A stretch of 20,601 nt of DNA from NCBI GenBank assembly GCA_023410295.1, contig JAEYPY010000116.1, forward strand, positions 1-20,601, given 5' to 3'. This document shows, one piece after another, positions 20,194-20,601 of the stretch. Both the position numbers and the translations under genes were made by a program. Source of the stretch: Pseudomonadota bacterium. GTDB taxonomy: Bacteria > Pseudomonadota > Alphaproteobacteria > Caulobacterales > Aquidulcibacteraceae. Each line of letters begins with the position of its first letter. Within the stretch, counting starts at the first letter, position 1. The notes beneath the pieces were generated by a model that saw only the letters and a program-made list of their open reading frames with translations, was not told the DNA's origin and did no database searches.

Positions 20194-20511
20194 ATGCGTA
20201 CATTGCTCGCACTCGCGGCCTTCGCCGCGCTCGCCGCCTGCGGTCAGCAGACGACAACTGAAACGCCGGATACAACCGCGGACTCGACCGCACCGACCAT
20301 GCCGGCCCCCGCTCCAACCACGATCACCATCACCGAAGCAGACGCGCGCACGCGCGCTGAAACCGCCGGCTACACCAACATCACCGGCCTCATGCAAAAC
20401 CCGGACGGCACCTGGAGCGCCACGGGCACGCAAAACGGCCAAACCACGACGATCACGATCGGCGAAAACGGCGTCACCACGACCACCACCCCGGCGCCGA
20501 CGACGCCGTAA
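20194..20511 (+). CDS. Thr-rich small lipoprotein
   Basis: The 105-residue protein starts MRTLLALAAFAALAACGQ (lipobox Cys at 16). It is about 30% threonine, with a Thr/Pro/Ala linker (20-42), a compact region EADARTRAETAGYTNITG to QNGQTTTITIG, and a Thr-Pro tail. The EADARTRAETAGYTN...GLMQNPDGTWSATGT portion resembles small PepSY-like or related periplasmic modules only loosely, so no function is assigned. GGGAG 8 nt upstream supports the ATG; an in-frame extension back to 20056 is rejected because it breaks the signal peptide. A strong terminator follows 26 nt after the stop. Confidence 0.82.
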   Translation: MRTLLALAAFAALAACGQQTTTETPDTTADSTAPTMPAPAPTTITITEADARTRAETAGYTNITGLMQNPDGTWSATGTQNGQTTTITIGENGVTTTTTPAPTTP

Positions 20512-20537
20512 CTGCCTAACGCACCACAAAGAGCGAA

Positions 20538-20571
20538 AGCGCTCTGGCCAAATGGCCGGAGCGCTTTTTTT
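20538..20571 (+). terminator. intrinsic terminator of the Thr-rich lipoprotein gene
   Basis: AGCGCTCTGGCC and GGCCGGAGCGCT form a 12-bp stem (with one G-U wobble) around an AAAT loop, followed by TTTTTTT at 20565-20571. This is a classical rho-independent terminator for plus-strand transcription. A smaller hairpin, GAGCG-AAAG-CGCTC (20531-20544), overlaps its left arm and is mutually exclusive with it. Confidence 0.92.
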
Positions 20572-20601
20572 CGGGGAAGGCTGGCGCGCGTGGATATAGA
20601 C

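Noticed and set aside
1..20601. tRNA, rRNA, CRISPR array, IS element or prophage genes
   Set aside because: I found no clover-leaf, spaced repeats or transposase/integrase motifs by reading both strands.

Overview
The window is a GC-rich bacterial chromosome segment that reads like an alphaproteobacterium, probably Caulobacterales or Hyphomonadaceae-like. This placement is inferred from gene content: an alphaproteobacterial-style dnaX, a methylsuccinyl-CoA dehydrogenase of the ethylmalonyl-CoA pathway, many small lipoproteins ending their signals in AAC or ACGQ, and GCTANAWC-like -10 elements. No species can be fixed from the sequence. It is ordinary gene-dense core and accessory DNA. I see no rRNA, tRNA, CRISPR array, prophage or insertion sequence.

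Layout. Bases 1-371 hold a possible 35-residue ORF and a regulatory region with palindromes. A TetR regulator (+) converges on a sensor histidine kinase (-) whose membrane N-terminus and kinase core lie in different frames, so it appears frameshifted. Divergent from it runs the DNA-metabolism set dnaX-ybaB (+). dnaX carries a 110-bp palindromic repeat translated in frame. A divergent acyl-CoA carboxyltransferase and an oppositely oriented membrane protein separate ybaB from recR, its usual partner.

From 7.7 to 10.8 kb, a minus-strand series runs (in transcription order) methylsuccinyl-CoA dehydrogenase, a VOC protein, a small Cys-rich lipoprotein, a META/HslJ-like lipoprotein and a second, paralogous Cys-rich lipoprotein. 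From 10.97 to 14.5 kb, the plus strand encodes an exported M24 (aminopeptidase P-like) peptidase, a Gmad2-like lipoprotein and a CPA2/KefB-type K+/H+ antiporter with a TrkA-N domain.

From 14.5 to 20.07 kb everything is on the minus strand, in transcription order: an Asp/Glu racemase-family protein, a PPOX flavin-type protein, a membrane-anchored M20 peptidase, a secreted DUF1028 Ntn-like protein with TPR-like tail, a chagasin-type (I42) inhibitor lipoprotein, a two-TM small protein and a Rieske oxygenase. The last five are nearly contiguous or overlapping, so they are probably an operon. A Thr-rich lipoprotein (+) ends the window with a clear intrinsic terminator.

How it fits together. Two themes recur: envelope peptide or amino-acid turnover (M24, M20, DUF1028, I42, racemase) and acyl-CoA metabolism (mcd, carboxyltransferase). 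The most notable observations are the in-frame mobile palindrome in dnaX, the kinase frameshift, the peptidase/DUF1028/inhibitor cluster, paralogous Cys-rich lipoproteins, and several genes whose -10-like motif sits so close to the start that leaderless transcription is plausible. No clearly new multi-gene system is proven here; the peptidase/DUF1028/inhibitor cluster is the best candidate.
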